Assembly: GCA_031272245.1 (NCBI GenBank)
Contig: JAISUE010000020.1
Span: 1 to 47,416 of the forward strand
Origin: Bacteroidales bacterium
GTDB lineage: Bacteria; Bacteroidota; Bacteroidia; Bacteroidales; P3
DNA length: 47,416 bases
Reading direction: 5' to 3'
Position numbers and translations under genes: made by a program. The notes below the pieces were generated by a model. That model ran no database searches. It saw only the letters and a list, made by a program, of their open reading frames with translations, and had not been told where the DNA came from. Positions 30,340 to 39,929 of this stretch are shown piece by piece; position 1 is the stretch's first letter, and every line of letters starts with the position of its first letter.

Positions 30340-31593
30340 ATGTTGTATTATTTATTTGATTGGCTTTATAGAGATTTTGACATACCATTAACAGGTGTAT
30401 TTCAATATATATCTTTTCGCGCTGCAATGGCTGTTATAACATCTTTATTTATTTCAATAGTTTATGGTAAGAGAATTATCTGTTATTTGAAATTAAAACA
30501 AGTTGGAGAAAATGTACGTGAGTTAGGACTTAAAGGACAAAAGGAAAAGGAAGGAACTCCTACAATGGGCGGATTGATAATTCTTGCAGCTATAATAATT
30601 CCAACACTTTTATTCGCAAAAATCCTTAACATCTACATTATAATTATGCTTGTTACTACAGTATGGCTTGGGCTTTTAGGATTTGCAGACGATTATATAA
30701 AGGTGTTTCGTAAAAACAAGCGTGGGCTTTCCGGTAAAGTTAAAATTATTGGACAAGTTATACTTGGAGCAGTAGTAGGGGGGTTAATTTATTTTCATCC
30801 TGCACTAACAATAAAAGAAAAAGTTGATATAGACACGTATGTTCAAGCACACAATATACAAAATCAGACAAAATATGAAAAAGCTAAAATGGATTTTCAA
30901 CAACAATCTAAACGTTCTACCAAAACTACAATCCCATTTATTAAAAATCATGAATTTGATTATACTTCTCTGGTCAAATGGACAGGTAAAAACTATAAAG
31001 ATTGGGCATGGTTAATCTTTATTCCAATAGTTATTTTTATAATTACAGCAATGTCAAATGGTGCAAACCTTACAGATGGCATAGATGGATTAGCTACAGG
31101 TACATCTGCAATCATAGGGAGTACTCTCGCTATTCTTGCATGGGTATCAGGTAATATTATGTTTGCTCATTATTTGAATATAATGTATATCCCAAATGCA
31201 GGAGAACTTACGATATTTATTGCTGCCTTTATTGGGGCTACAACAGGTTTTCTTTGGTATAATGCTTTTCCTGCTCAAATATTCATGGGAGATACGGGTT
31301 CTCTATCAATAGGAGGTATAATTGCTGTAATTGCCATCCTAATAAGAAAAGAATTTTTGTTACCAATCCTTGCCGGTATCTTCTTAATGGAAAATCTTTC
31401 CGTAATAATTCAGACCTCATATTTCAAATATACAAGACGAAAAACAGGTGTAGGAAAACGTGTTTTTTTAATGTCGCCTCTACACCACCACTATCAGAAA
31501 AAGGGTTATGCAGAGCCAAAAATTGTTCAGAGATTTTTTATTGCAAGCATAATCCTTGCAGTATTAACCATTGTAACATTAAAATTAAGATAA
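30340..31593 (+). CDS. mraY: Phospho-N-acetylmuramoyl-pentapeptide-transferase
   Basis: [49 protein letters not shown]. Confidence 0.96.
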   Translation: MLYYLFDWLYRDFDIPLTGVFQYISFRAAMAVITSLFISIVYGKRIICYLKLKQVGENVRELGLKGQKEKEGTPTMGGLIILAAIIIPTLLFAKILNIYIIIMLVTTVWLGLLGFADDYIKVFRKNKRGLSGKVKIIGQVILGAVVGGLIYFHPALTIKEKVDIDTYVQAHNIQNQTKYEKAKMDFQQQSKRSTKTTIPFIKNHEFDYTSLVKWTGKNYKDWAWLIFIPIVIFIITAMSNGANLTDGIDGLATGTSAIIGSTLAILAWVSGNIMFAHYLNIMYIPNAGELTIFIAAFIGATTGFLWYNAFPAQIFMGDTGSLSIGGIIAVIAILIRKEFLLPILAGIFLMENLSVIIQTSYFKYTRRKTGVGKRVFLMSPLHHHYQKKGYAEPKIVQRFFIASIILAVLTIVTLKLR

Positions 31594-31636
31594 TAATAAA
31601 GTAAAAATTATAAATGAATAAATTCAAGAAAAAATA

Positions 31637-32185
31637 ATGAAAAACACAACTTTTTATATTGAAAATACGCAAAATAAAACACTCGCATCAAGAAATTATG
31701 CCTCAATAGCAAACGTTAGAAAAAGAGTTCTGCAACAAATGTTTGAATATAATGGGATACAAAATCACAGAATGCGAGAAGTCGCAACTGTGAAAGGAGT
31801 GAAATTTATTGATGATGCAGCAGCTTTGTGTGCAAATTCTACTTGGTTTATGTTGGAAAGTCTTAATCAAAATGCTATTTGGATAATTGGATGTGAACGT
31901 TATTACGAATTAAAGTCTAAAAATTATGAAGAACTTTCTACTCTTATTCCGTCTGCGAGTGAAAAAGTAAGGATTTTAATCAATATTGGCAATGAAGATA
32001 GACTTAAACCTTTTGTTGGCATTGTACCTACAATGATAAATGTAGCTAATGTTGAAGAAGCTGTCAAAATAGCTTATGAATATGCAAGTAATGACGATGT
32101 TGTTGTATTCTCACCTGCCTGTGGAGAAAAAGAAAATGTAAGTATAAATGCTACAAACTATATTAGGGCTATAAACGAACTTTAA
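31637..32185 (+). CDS. Truncated MurD-like protein (Mur ligase C-terminal domain only), probably non-catalytic
   Basis: 182 aa in the murD slot; VKGVKFIDDAAALCANSTWFMLESL...IWIIGC...VANVEEAVKIAYEYASNDDVVVFSPAC aligns to the MurD C-terminus; no P-loop or UDP-binding domain. Confidence 0.8.
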   Translation: MKNTTFYIENTQNKTLASRNYASIANVRKRVLQQMFEYNGIQNHRMREVATVKGVKFIDDAAALCANSTWFMLESLNQNAIWIIGCERYYELKSKNYEELSTLIPSASEKVRILINIGNEDRLKPFVGIVPTMINVANVEEAVKIAYEYASNDDVVVFSPACGEKENVSINATNYIRAINEL

Positions 32186-33396
32186 TGCAAAAAAATATGG
32201 ACAAGCAAATAAAAACAGGTAGAGCTTTTCTCAAAGGAGACATGGGAATATGGATAATTTTCATATTACTTATGCTTATTTCTTTAGTGGAAGTATATAG
32301 TGCTATAGGAAATGAAGCCTACACTATTGATAAAAGTACTTTTGGACTGTTCATAAAACACTTTATTACGATAGCATTTAGTTTTGTTTGTATTTACACT
32401 TGTTCTCAAATATCATACACAAAAATTTCTAAATTTCTTGCTCCGCTACTTTTAATTTCTATAGGTTTACTTATATTTGTTTTGATTATACATAAAAGAT
32501 GGATACCTATACCCGGTTTTGGAGCATTTCAGCCATCAGAAATGGCAAAGTATATACTTGTATTATATATGGCAAGAGAACTTGTTTTATTGAAAGACAG
32601 GTTGAAAACCAAAGAAGCCTTTATTCGCATAATAATTCCTGTCGGAATAGTATGTGGTTTGATAATACCTCAAAGTGCAACTGCAGCAGGAATAACTTTT
32701 CTATCATGTTTTTTACTTATGATTATTGCAGGAATGCGAAAAAAATATCTTATTAATCTTGCTTTAATTGTGGGAATATCTTTAACTATAGCATTCACTC
32801 TTACATCTAAATATCCGGAACAAATGAAAAATATTCCGGGAATGGATAGAATTACTGAAGGATATGAACGAATTTTTCCTCAAGAATTGAACATACAAGT
32901 TAAAAATGCAAGATTAGCTCTTGGTACAGCAGGAGTGATGGGAAAAGGAATAGGAAATTCTCAATTAGCTAACTTTCAACCTGAAGCACATAATGACTAT
33001 ATTTATACTATTATTTTAGAAGAAGGAGGATTTCTTTTTGGCTTCGTTGTAATGCTTCTTTATATGATTTTACTTTATAGATGCTTTATGATTGCTAAAA
33101 AGTCAAAAGGAATGTTTGGGGCTTTCATTGCGATAGGAGTAGGGTTAGTTATTATAATACAGTCTTTGATAAATATGTTTGTAGGTTCTGGATTTAGAAT
33201 AGTTACAGGACAGACTTTGCCATTCATAAGTAAAGGAGGAACTTCATATATGTTTGCATGTATTGCTTTAGGTGTTGTCCTTAACATTTCATCACAAGGA
33301 GAAAAGAAAGAATCTTATGATGAAGATATGGAAGAAGTTAATGAAAATAGTAGTTTAGATAATTTAATTCAAACTAAAGAGGAAGAAAATAGGTAG
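32185..33396 (+). CDS. ftsW: SEDS family cell division protein FtsW
   Basis: Multi-TM; GAFQPSEMAKYILVLYMARELV, GKGIGNSQ, FISKGGTSYM; TAATG overlap with preceding ORF. Confidence 0.93.
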   Translation: MQKNMDKQIKTGRAFLKGDMGIWIIFILLMLISLVEVYSAIGNEAYTIDKSTFGLFIKHFITIAFSFVCIYTCSQISYTKISKFLAPLLLISIGLLIFVLIIHKRWIPIPGFGAFQPSEMAKYILVLYMARELVLLKDRLKTKEAFIRIIIPVGIVCGLIIPQSATAAGITFLSCFLLMIIAGMRKKYLINLALIVGISLTIAFTLTSKYPEQMKNIPGMDRITEGYERIFPQELNIQVKNARLALGTAGVMGKGIGNSQLANFQPEAHNDYIYTIILEEGGFLFGFVVMLLYMILLYRCFMIAKKSKGMFGAFIAIGVGLVIIIQSLINMFVGSGFRIVTGQTLPFISKGGTSYMFACIALGVVLNISSQGEKKESYDEDMEEVNENSSLDNLIQTKEEENR

Positions 33397-33476
33397 AAAG
33401 ATTGATAAGTATATATTGATATTTCAAGTATATAATTTTTGAAAAATGTTTGCATAAAAATAAATGGTAATAAACA

Positions 33477-34577
33477 ATGATAGAAAATAGAATATTAGAC
33501 ATAAAAAAAGTAATTATTAGTGGAGGAGGCACAGGAGGACATATTTTTCCTGCGATTGCTATTGCTAATGAATTAAAAAATAAATATGATTGTGAAATAC
33601 TCTTTATTGGAGCAAATGACAGGATGGAGATGCAAAAAGTACCGGAAGCAGGTTATAAAATAGAAGGGTTAAACATCATAGGTTTTGATAGACATAATAT
33701 TTTGAAAAATATAAAAGTGTTAATTTTATTCATAAGAAGTCTGAGAAAAGCATCCAAAATCATTAAAGAATTTTGTCCTCAAATTGTGATAGGGGTAGGA
33801 GGATATGCTTCTTCTGCAGCTCTTTATGCAGCAACTCGTTTAAACATACCGACTTTAATTCAAGAACAAAATTCATTACCCGGAATAACTAATAGGGTAC
33901 TATCCAAAAAAGTAGATATTATTTGTGTAGCATATCCAAATATGCAAAAATGGTTTCCAAAAAATAAGATTGTTTTATGTGGTAATCCTGTAAGAAATAC
34001 AATTAAAAATCTAACTGATCAAATTGAAAACAACAAATGCGATAGAAAATCGGTATTAGCTGTCGGTGGTTCATTAGGAGCATTAACAATTAATGAGAGT
34101 ATTGCTGAAAATATTGATTATTTCGTACAAAATAATATTTATTTAATATGGCAAACAGGTAAGAATTATTATAACAAAGCTAAAAAATTAGTTGAAGATT
34201 TAGAGGGAAATAACATAAAAGTATATGAATTTATTCGCGATATTGATAAAGCATATAATGAAGCTGACTTTATTATATCACGAGCAGGCGCTTTAGCAAT
34301 AGCAGAATTAGCTATCGTTGGTAAACCATGTTTACTTGTTCCTTCTCCAAATGTAGCAGAAGATCATCAAACAAAAAACGCACTTGCACTTGCCGACAAA
34401 AAAGCAGCTATTTTAGTAAGAGACAACGATGCGAGAACTAAACTTATACCTGAACTTGACCGTATAATTAATGACAAAGAACTTTGCACAACATTGGAAA
34501 AGAACTTAAAAAAAATTGCAATGCCGAATGCTTTAGAAAAAATAGTAAATGAAATAGAAAAAATAGTATTGAAATAA
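33477..34577 (+). CDS. murG: UDP-N-acetylglucosamine--N-acetylmuramyl-(pentapeptide) pyrophosphoryl-undecaprenol GlcNAc transferase
   Basis: ISGGGTGGHIFPAIAIANEL, GVGGYASSAAL, QEQNSLPGITNRVL, EDHQTKNALAL. Confidence 0.96.
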   Translation: MIENRILDIKKVIISGGGTGGHIFPAIAIANELKNKYDCEILFIGANDRMEMQKVPEAGYKIEGLNIIGFDRHNILKNIKVLILFIRSLRKASKIIKEFCPQIVIGVGGYASSAALYAATRLNIPTLIQEQNSLPGITNRVLSKKVDIICVAYPNMQKWFPKNKIVLCGNPVRNTIKNLTDQIENNKCDRKSVLAVGGSLGALTINESIAENIDYFVQNNIYLIWQTGKNYYNKAKKLVEDLEGNNIKVYEFIRDIDKAYNEADFIISRAGALAIAELAIVGKPCLLVPSPNVAEDHQTKNALALADKKAAILVRDNDARTKLIPELDRIINDKELCTTLEKNLKKIAMPNALEKIVNEIEKIVLK

Positions 34578-34588
34578 AAAGTAGAAAT

Positions 34589-35938
34589 ATGAACAAAAAT
34601 ATTTATTTTATTGGCATAGGTGGTATAGGAATGAGTGCATTAGCCAGATATTTTGCTCACAAAGGTTATAATATTTTTGGTTATGATCGCACAAAAACGG
34701 ATTTGACCGAACAACTTTCTTCCGAAGGAATAAAAATAACCTATGAAGATGATATAAATATTTTACCACAGGAACTTGATTTAGCTATTTATACTCCTGC
34801 TATTCACTTTGAAGACAGCCATATTCTCACCGAATTACACAGAAGAAATACTCCAATTTATAAACGTTCACAGATTTTAGGTCTCATTTCTGAAGATAAA
34901 AAGACACTCGCTGTTGCCGGAACACATGGAAAAACTACTATATCAGGTATGATAGCTCATATTTTATTTCAGTCACCTATTAGTTGCACTGCGTTATTAG
35001 GAGGAATTTCAAAAAATTATGATACTAATTTATTATTTAATCATAATGAAAAAAGTAAATATTTAGTTGTGGAAGCTGACGAATATGATCGTTCTTTTCT
35101 TACTCTTCATCCGTTTAATTCTGTTATATCTGCTGTAGATGCAGATCATTTAGATATTTACAACACAAAAGAAAATCTGCTTTCTGCTTTTCAACAATTT
35201 GCTTCTCAGACAAACATGAAAGAGGGAACATTATTCGTAAATGAAAAGATAGCCAATTTATTTGAAGGAAATATAGAAACATATTCATTAAATAACATTG
35301 AAACGGATTATTATGCGTGGAATATCCGTGTTTATAAGGGAAATTATTACTTTGATTTTCATACACCAAATAAAGTTTATTTTGATATGTGCCTCTCTTA
35401 TCCTGGACTGCACAATATAGAAAACGCTATAGTTGCTATGGGCGTATGTCTTAAATGTGGAATAGATGAAGAATCTTTAAGAAAGGGCTTACAGTCATTC
35501 AATGGTATGAAGAGACGTTTTGATGTGAGAGTGAAAAATAATAATACAATATATATAGATGATTATGCTCATCACCCTGCTGAAATAGAAACCTGTATCA
35601 AATCTATTAGACATCTTTACCCTGATAAACGGATAACAGGAATTTTTCAGCCGCATCTTTATTCCCGTACTCGCGATTTAAAAGATGAATTTATTACATC
35701 ATTGGAATTATTGGATGAAATAATATTATTGGACATTTATCCTGCAAGAGAACAGCCAATAGAAGGAATAACATCTCATATACTATTCAGTAATATAAAA
35801 AAAATGAATAAATATTACGTAACGAAAGACCAGTTATTGGAATTAATACCTGCCTTAAAGCCTCAGATATTACTTACCATTGGAGCAGGAGATATAGATA
35901 AATTAGTTAAACCTATAGAGGATATATTGCAACAATGA
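34589..35938 (+). CDS. murC: UDP-N-acetylmuramate--L-alanine ligase
   Basis: FIGIGGIGMSALARYF, VAGTHGKTTISGM, VEADEYDRSFL, DDYAHHPAEI, FQPHLYSRT. Confidence 0.96.
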   Translation: MNKNIYFIGIGGIGMSALARYFAHKGYNIFGYDRTKTDLTEQLSSEGIKITYEDDINILPQELDLAIYTPAIHFEDSHILTELHRRNTPIYKRSQILGLISEDKKTLAVAGTHGKTTISGMIAHILFQSPISCTALLGGISKNYDTNLLFNHNEKSKYLVVEADEYDRSFLTLHPFNSVISAVDADHLDIYNTKENLLSAFQQFASQTNMKEGTLFVNEKIANLFEGNIETYSLNNIETDYYAWNIRVYKGNYYFDFHTPNKVYFDMCLSYPGLHNIENAIVAMGVCLKCGIDEESLRKGLQSFNGMKRRFDVRVKNNNTIYIDDYAHHPAEIETCIKSIRHLYPDKRITGIFQPHLYSRTRDLKDEFITSLELLDEIILLDIYPAREQPIEGITSHILFSNIKKMNKYYVTKDQLLELIPALKPQILLTIGAGDIDKLVKPIEDILQQ

Positions 35939-36711
35939 AAAAATTTCTGATAACAATTTCCATAATAGCAGGAGTAGCAATTCTAATTTTTGCGGCAAAT
36001 GTCACAGCTCAATACATAAAAGTAAAAGAAGTAATACTGACTTTACACTATCAAAGTGATGACAAAATGCTGACAATTGAAGAAATAAATAAAGATTTAA
36101 TTGCACATTTTGGCGATTTTAAAGGGAAAAAACGCAAAGAAATTTCCGTAAAAGAAATAGTTAAATATCTTAATGCTTTAAACTTTGTTTATTCTTCTAA
36201 AGCTGAACTTGGAATATTAGGTAAATTAGAAATTAACGTTGTACAAAGTAAGCCAATAGCTGTATTGATTTCAAAAAATAAAAATCATAAATATCTATCT
36301 TCTGATGCAAAAATTTTGCAACCCGTTGCTAATGTCCATCAGGCAAAGGTTATACAGATAAATATTCCTGAAATTATTAGCAAAACTGTAAAAGATACAA
36401 CAAATAATTCCTTGCTTGTAAGTGTTTATAAGATTGCTTCCCAAATATATAATAATAATAGTCTGAAAGAAAGAATAAATAGTATCAATATTAAATCTAA
36501 TATAATAAAAAAAGAAAAGTTTTTTACTTACACTTTGATACCATATAAAGAAAATTATACTATAAAACTTGGCGACACAACTAATATTATCAATAAGTTA
36601 AAACGACTTGAATATCTTTATAAGGATACAAATATATCTAAAGAACAATGGAATAAATACAGTGAAATAAGTTTAATTTTTCATGGACAGGCAGTATGTA
36701 CAAAAAGATAA
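35935..36711 (+). CDS. ftsQ: Cell division protein FtsQ-like
   Basis: Single N-terminal TM; position between murC and ftsA; ATGA overlap with murC. Confidence 0.8.
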   Translation: MKKFLITISIIAGVAILIFAANVTAQYIKVKEVILTLHYQSDDKMLTIEEINKDLIAHFGDFKGKKRKEISVKEIVKYLNALNFVYSSKAELGILGKLEINVVQSKPIAVLISKNKNHKYLSSDAKILQPVANVHQAKVIQINIPEIISKTVKDTTNNSLLVSVYKIASQIYNNNSLKERINSINIKSNIIKKEKFFTYTLIPYKENYTIKLGDTTNIINKLKRLEYLYKDTNISKEQWNKYSEISLIFHGQAVCTKR

Positions 36712-36737
36712 TAATTAAATAATAAAACAGTAAAAAT

Positions 36738-38027
36738 ATGGAAGAAAAAAAATTTATAGTCGGTTTAGATATCGGAACAACTAAAGTGAAAGTCTTTATT
36801 GGTATCAAAAATAAAGATGGTAAAATAGAAATTATAGGTATGGGTTCTACAGAGTCTGTAGGTGTTGAACGTGGTGAAGTTGTTAATCCGGGTAAAACAG
36901 CCGATTCCATAAAAAAAGCTATAGCTCAAGCAGAAGAAATAGCTAAAGTTAAAGTATCAGAAGTTTATGTTGGTGTTGCAGGCTATCACATTCAAAGTAG
37001 AACTGTTCAGGGTTCTATGACAAGAATGTCGCCAAATGAACTCATAACAGAAGATGAGGTTTATAAACTTCACGAAGACCAAAAATATGCAAATAAACCT
37101 GCTGGTACAGATATTATAGATATAGTCGTGCAATCTTATTCTGTAGATGGTATAGATTGTTTAGACCCTGTTGGTATGATTGGTAATAAGCTTGAAGGAA
37201 CATTCAATATAGTGTTTGGATCACGTGATTGCATCAACAAAATTATTAAGAGTGTTGAAACGGCAGGATATAAATTAAAAGGTTTAATTTTACAGCCTGT
37301 TGCTTCAGCTGATGCTGTTCTTGAAATTCAAGACAAAGAAGACGGAGTTGCTTTGGTTGATATAGGCGGTGGCACAACTGATATAGCAGTATTTAAGCAA
37401 GGATTTATGCGGCATATAATTAGTATTCCAATGGCAGGGAATCATATTACTAATGATATAGAAACTACTTATAAAATAACAAGAAAAAATGCTGAAAATC
37501 TTAAAGTAAAATATGGTACTTGTTTGCCCGAAGCAGTAAAAGAAGATTTAATAGTAACCATTCCTGGTTTTCGTGGGGGACAACCAAAAGAAATACGCGT
37601 TCAACATTTGGCAGGGGTTATTCAATATAGAGTAAAACTAATGCTTGATTTTATTCTCGTAGAACTTAGCAAAGATAAATATCTTGACAAATTACAAGCT
37701 ATTATTCTTACGGGCGGCGGTTCTTTAATAAGACATATAAAGCAATTTACTGAATACCATATTGCGGACTTAGTTACCAATATTGGCTTTATTGAAGAAA
37801 ATAATTTTTCTAAACTTACAGACGAACAAAAAAATCCTATTTATGCCACAGCTCTTGGATTACTTATTGCCGCTTTTAGAAAAGAAGAGGAAGAGGAAAA
37901 AAGAAATCCAAAACCTATAGTTATTGAAGATGTTAAAAAGCAGGAGAAGACAAAAGATAGAAGTTTTAAAATAAGTAATTGGTTGCAATCATTTACAAAA
38001 ACTTTTGACGACGAAGACTCTTTTTAA
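36738..38027 (+). CDS. ftsA: Cell division protein FtsA
   Basis: VGLDIGTTKVKVFIG, ALVDIGGGTTDIAVF, IILTGGGSLIRHI. Confidence 0.95.
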   Translation: MEEKKFIVGLDIGTTKVKVFIGIKNKDGKIEIIGMGSTESVGVERGEVVNPGKTADSIKKAIAQAEEIAKVKVSEVYVGVAGYHIQSRTVQGSMTRMSPNELITEDEVYKLHEDQKYANKPAGTDIIDIVVQSYSVDGIDCLDPVGMIGNKLEGTFNIVFGSRDCINKIIKSVETAGYKLKGLILQPVASADAVLEIQDKEDGVALVDIGGGTTDIAVFKQGFMRHIISIPMAGNHITNDIETTYKITRKNAENLKVKYGTCLPEAVKEDLIVTIPGFRGGQPKEIRVQHLAGVIQYRVKLMLDFILVELSKDKYLDKLQAIILTGGGSLIRHIKQFTEYHIADLVTNIGFIEENNFSKLTDEQKNPIYATALGLLIAAFRKEEEEEKRNPKPIVIEDVKKQEKTKDRSFKISNWLQSFTKTFDDEDSF

Positions 38028-38132
38028 GTATAATTAAGTTATAAACAATAATGTGTTAAAAACTTTTTAAAAATAAAAATATTAAAAAAATAGATAATAG
38101 TAATTTTACTTTTTAAATAGCAGAAGAATATT

Positions 38133-39767
38133 ATGGATAATAATTTAAATAATAATGCTCCTATTTTAAATATGGATGCACCTAAACCACAATCAAATTA
38201 TATAAAGGTTATAGGAGTAGGAGGATGTGGGACAAATATTGCAAACTATCTTTTTAAGATGGATTCTGATAAAGTAGATTTTATAGTTTGTGATACCAAT
38301 GCTAGACATCTTGCTAATAGTCCTATTCCTGTAAAAATTCAATTAGGTGATAGCGGACTTGGAGCTGGATTAGACCCTGATGTTGCTCGCAAAGCCGCAG
38401 AAAACCAAAAAGAAGAAATCAAACAAGCAATAGGTAATAATGTACGTTTACTTTTTATTACTGCTGGACTTGGCAAAGGTACAGGAACAGGTGCTGCACC
38501 TGTTATTGCTAAAATTGCTAAAGAGATGGAACAAGAAATAGGTGAAGATATATTAGTTATAGCTATTGTTACTACACCTCTTAAAGATGAAGGCATAAAA
38601 TATATAGAACGTGCTAATGAAGGACTTGCTGCTTTACGAGATATAGTAAATACATCTATGCCTATTGATAATAATAAACTTGATGAATATAATGATGATG
38701 ATATAGATGAAGACGAAGCTTATGAAAAGGTAGATAATGTACTTGTAACATGGGTTAAGTGTATTTATGATATGATGACATCGGATGCAAGACAAAATAC
38801 AGATTTTAATGATATAAAACGTGTATTAAAAAAAGCTCGCAACGCACAGGTTGGTGTTGGATATGGAAGTGGGGAAGACAGAGCAAGACAAGCCCTTGCA
38901 GAAGCTATTAGTTCAGAATTTATAAATGATTTGGATTATAAGGAAGCAAAAAATGTATTGGTATCTATATCTTCTTCGCAAGAAGCTAAACTTAAAAGAT
39001 CTGAAAGCAGGTATATTCTTGATTACGTAACTAACACTTTAACAAGTTCCGAAGAAACAATCCCAAGTAAAAATACTAACGATAGTACACTTGGTGATAA
39101 ATTAAAGGTGGCGATTATAATAGCTGGATTTAGTGATGAAAAGTTAAATACAAAAAATATCAATATCAACAAAACCGAACCACTGTCTCCTATTATTCCT
39201 TCTGAAATTCATACAATGTCTTTGCCTCCCCTTCCTGTTAAATCTGCAAACGAGATAACAGACCCTGATACACTCTTTGTACCCGAAGAAAAGCTTCAAG
39301 AAAAATTAAACAGTTATGATACTATTAATGAAAACACTAAACCATTATACTCTGATATGGAAACTGTATCTTTTGAAAAAGAAGCATATAATGTTACCTC
39401 TCAAATGGAAATTGCAGATATTGGGCTAAAAGAAAACATAAATACAAATTTACAGGATGAAAATTTTAACGAAATAGTTATTGCTTCACCAAATTTATCC
39501 TCGCTTGATGAAGAATCTAAGGAAGCTTATACTGCAAAAATAGCAGAACGTATAGCCAAAATAAGAGATATATTTAATGATCCTCAAAAAATGAAAGAAT
39601 ATGAACGAAAGTCTCCTGATGAACTTAAAGCATATTTGGGAGAGGATGATTTATCTGATAAAAATAATATGGTTAACGTATCTGAAAAATCAACTATAGC
39701 AAACTGTAATGCAAAAGGTGAAAAAGATATAAATACTACTGCTTTTCTTCATGATATTCCTGATTAA
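38133..39767 (+). CDS. ftsZ: Cell division protein FtsZ, divergent (GKGTGTG tubulin signature)
   Basis: KVIGVGGCGTNIANYLF, FITAGLGKGTGTGAAPVIAKIA, NTDFNDIKRVL, C-terminal AFLHDIPD-like tail; directly after ftsA. Confidence 0.93.
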   Translation: MDNNLNNNAPILNMDAPKPQSNYIKVIGVGGCGTNIANYLFKMDSDKVDFIVCDTNARHLANSPIPVKIQLGDSGLGAGLDPDVARKAAENQKEEIKQAIGNNVRLLFITAGLGKGTGTGAAPVIAKIAKEMEQEIGEDILVIAIVTTPLKDEGIKYIERANEGLAALRDIVNTSMPIDNNKLDEYNDDDIDEDEAYEKVDNVLVTWVKCIYDMMTSDARQNTDFNDIKRVLKKARNAQVGVGYGSGEDRARQALAEAISSEFINDLDYKEAKNVLVSISSSQEAKLKRSESRYILDYVTNTLTSSEETIPSKNTNDSTLGDKLKVAIIIAGFSDEKLNTKNININKTEPLSPIIPSEIHTMSLPPLPVKSANEITDPDTLFVPEEKLQEKLNSYDTINENTKPLYSDMETVSFEKEAYNVTSQMEIADIGLKENINTNLQDENFNEIVIASPNLSSLDEESKEAYTAKIAERIAKIRDIFNDPQKMKEYERKSPDELKAYLGEDDLSDKNNMVNVSEKSTIANCNAKGEKDINTTAFLHDIPD

Positions 39768-39874
39768 AATTATTTTGCAAATTATATAGCAATTCAAATA
39801 ATCACAGAACTATTCAAGAGCATATTTTATGCTATTTAATTGCTCTAAAAATTAAAAACATATTATTGTTACAG

Positions 39875-39929
39875 AAATTACTGTTTTCATCTACAAAAAT
39901 CAAAATTTTATAGATGAAAACAGTAATTT
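39875..39929. terminator. Bidirectional terminator between ftsZ and M3 peptidase
   Basis: 19-bp perfect inverted repeat aaattactgttttcatcta ... tagatgaaaacagtaattt, 17-nt loop, A/T tracts outside. Confidence 0.75.

Noticed and set aside
30820-30990. Insertion in MraY ([34 protein letters not shown])
   Set aside because: Bacteroidota MraY proteins commonly have an insertion here; catalytic motifs are intact.
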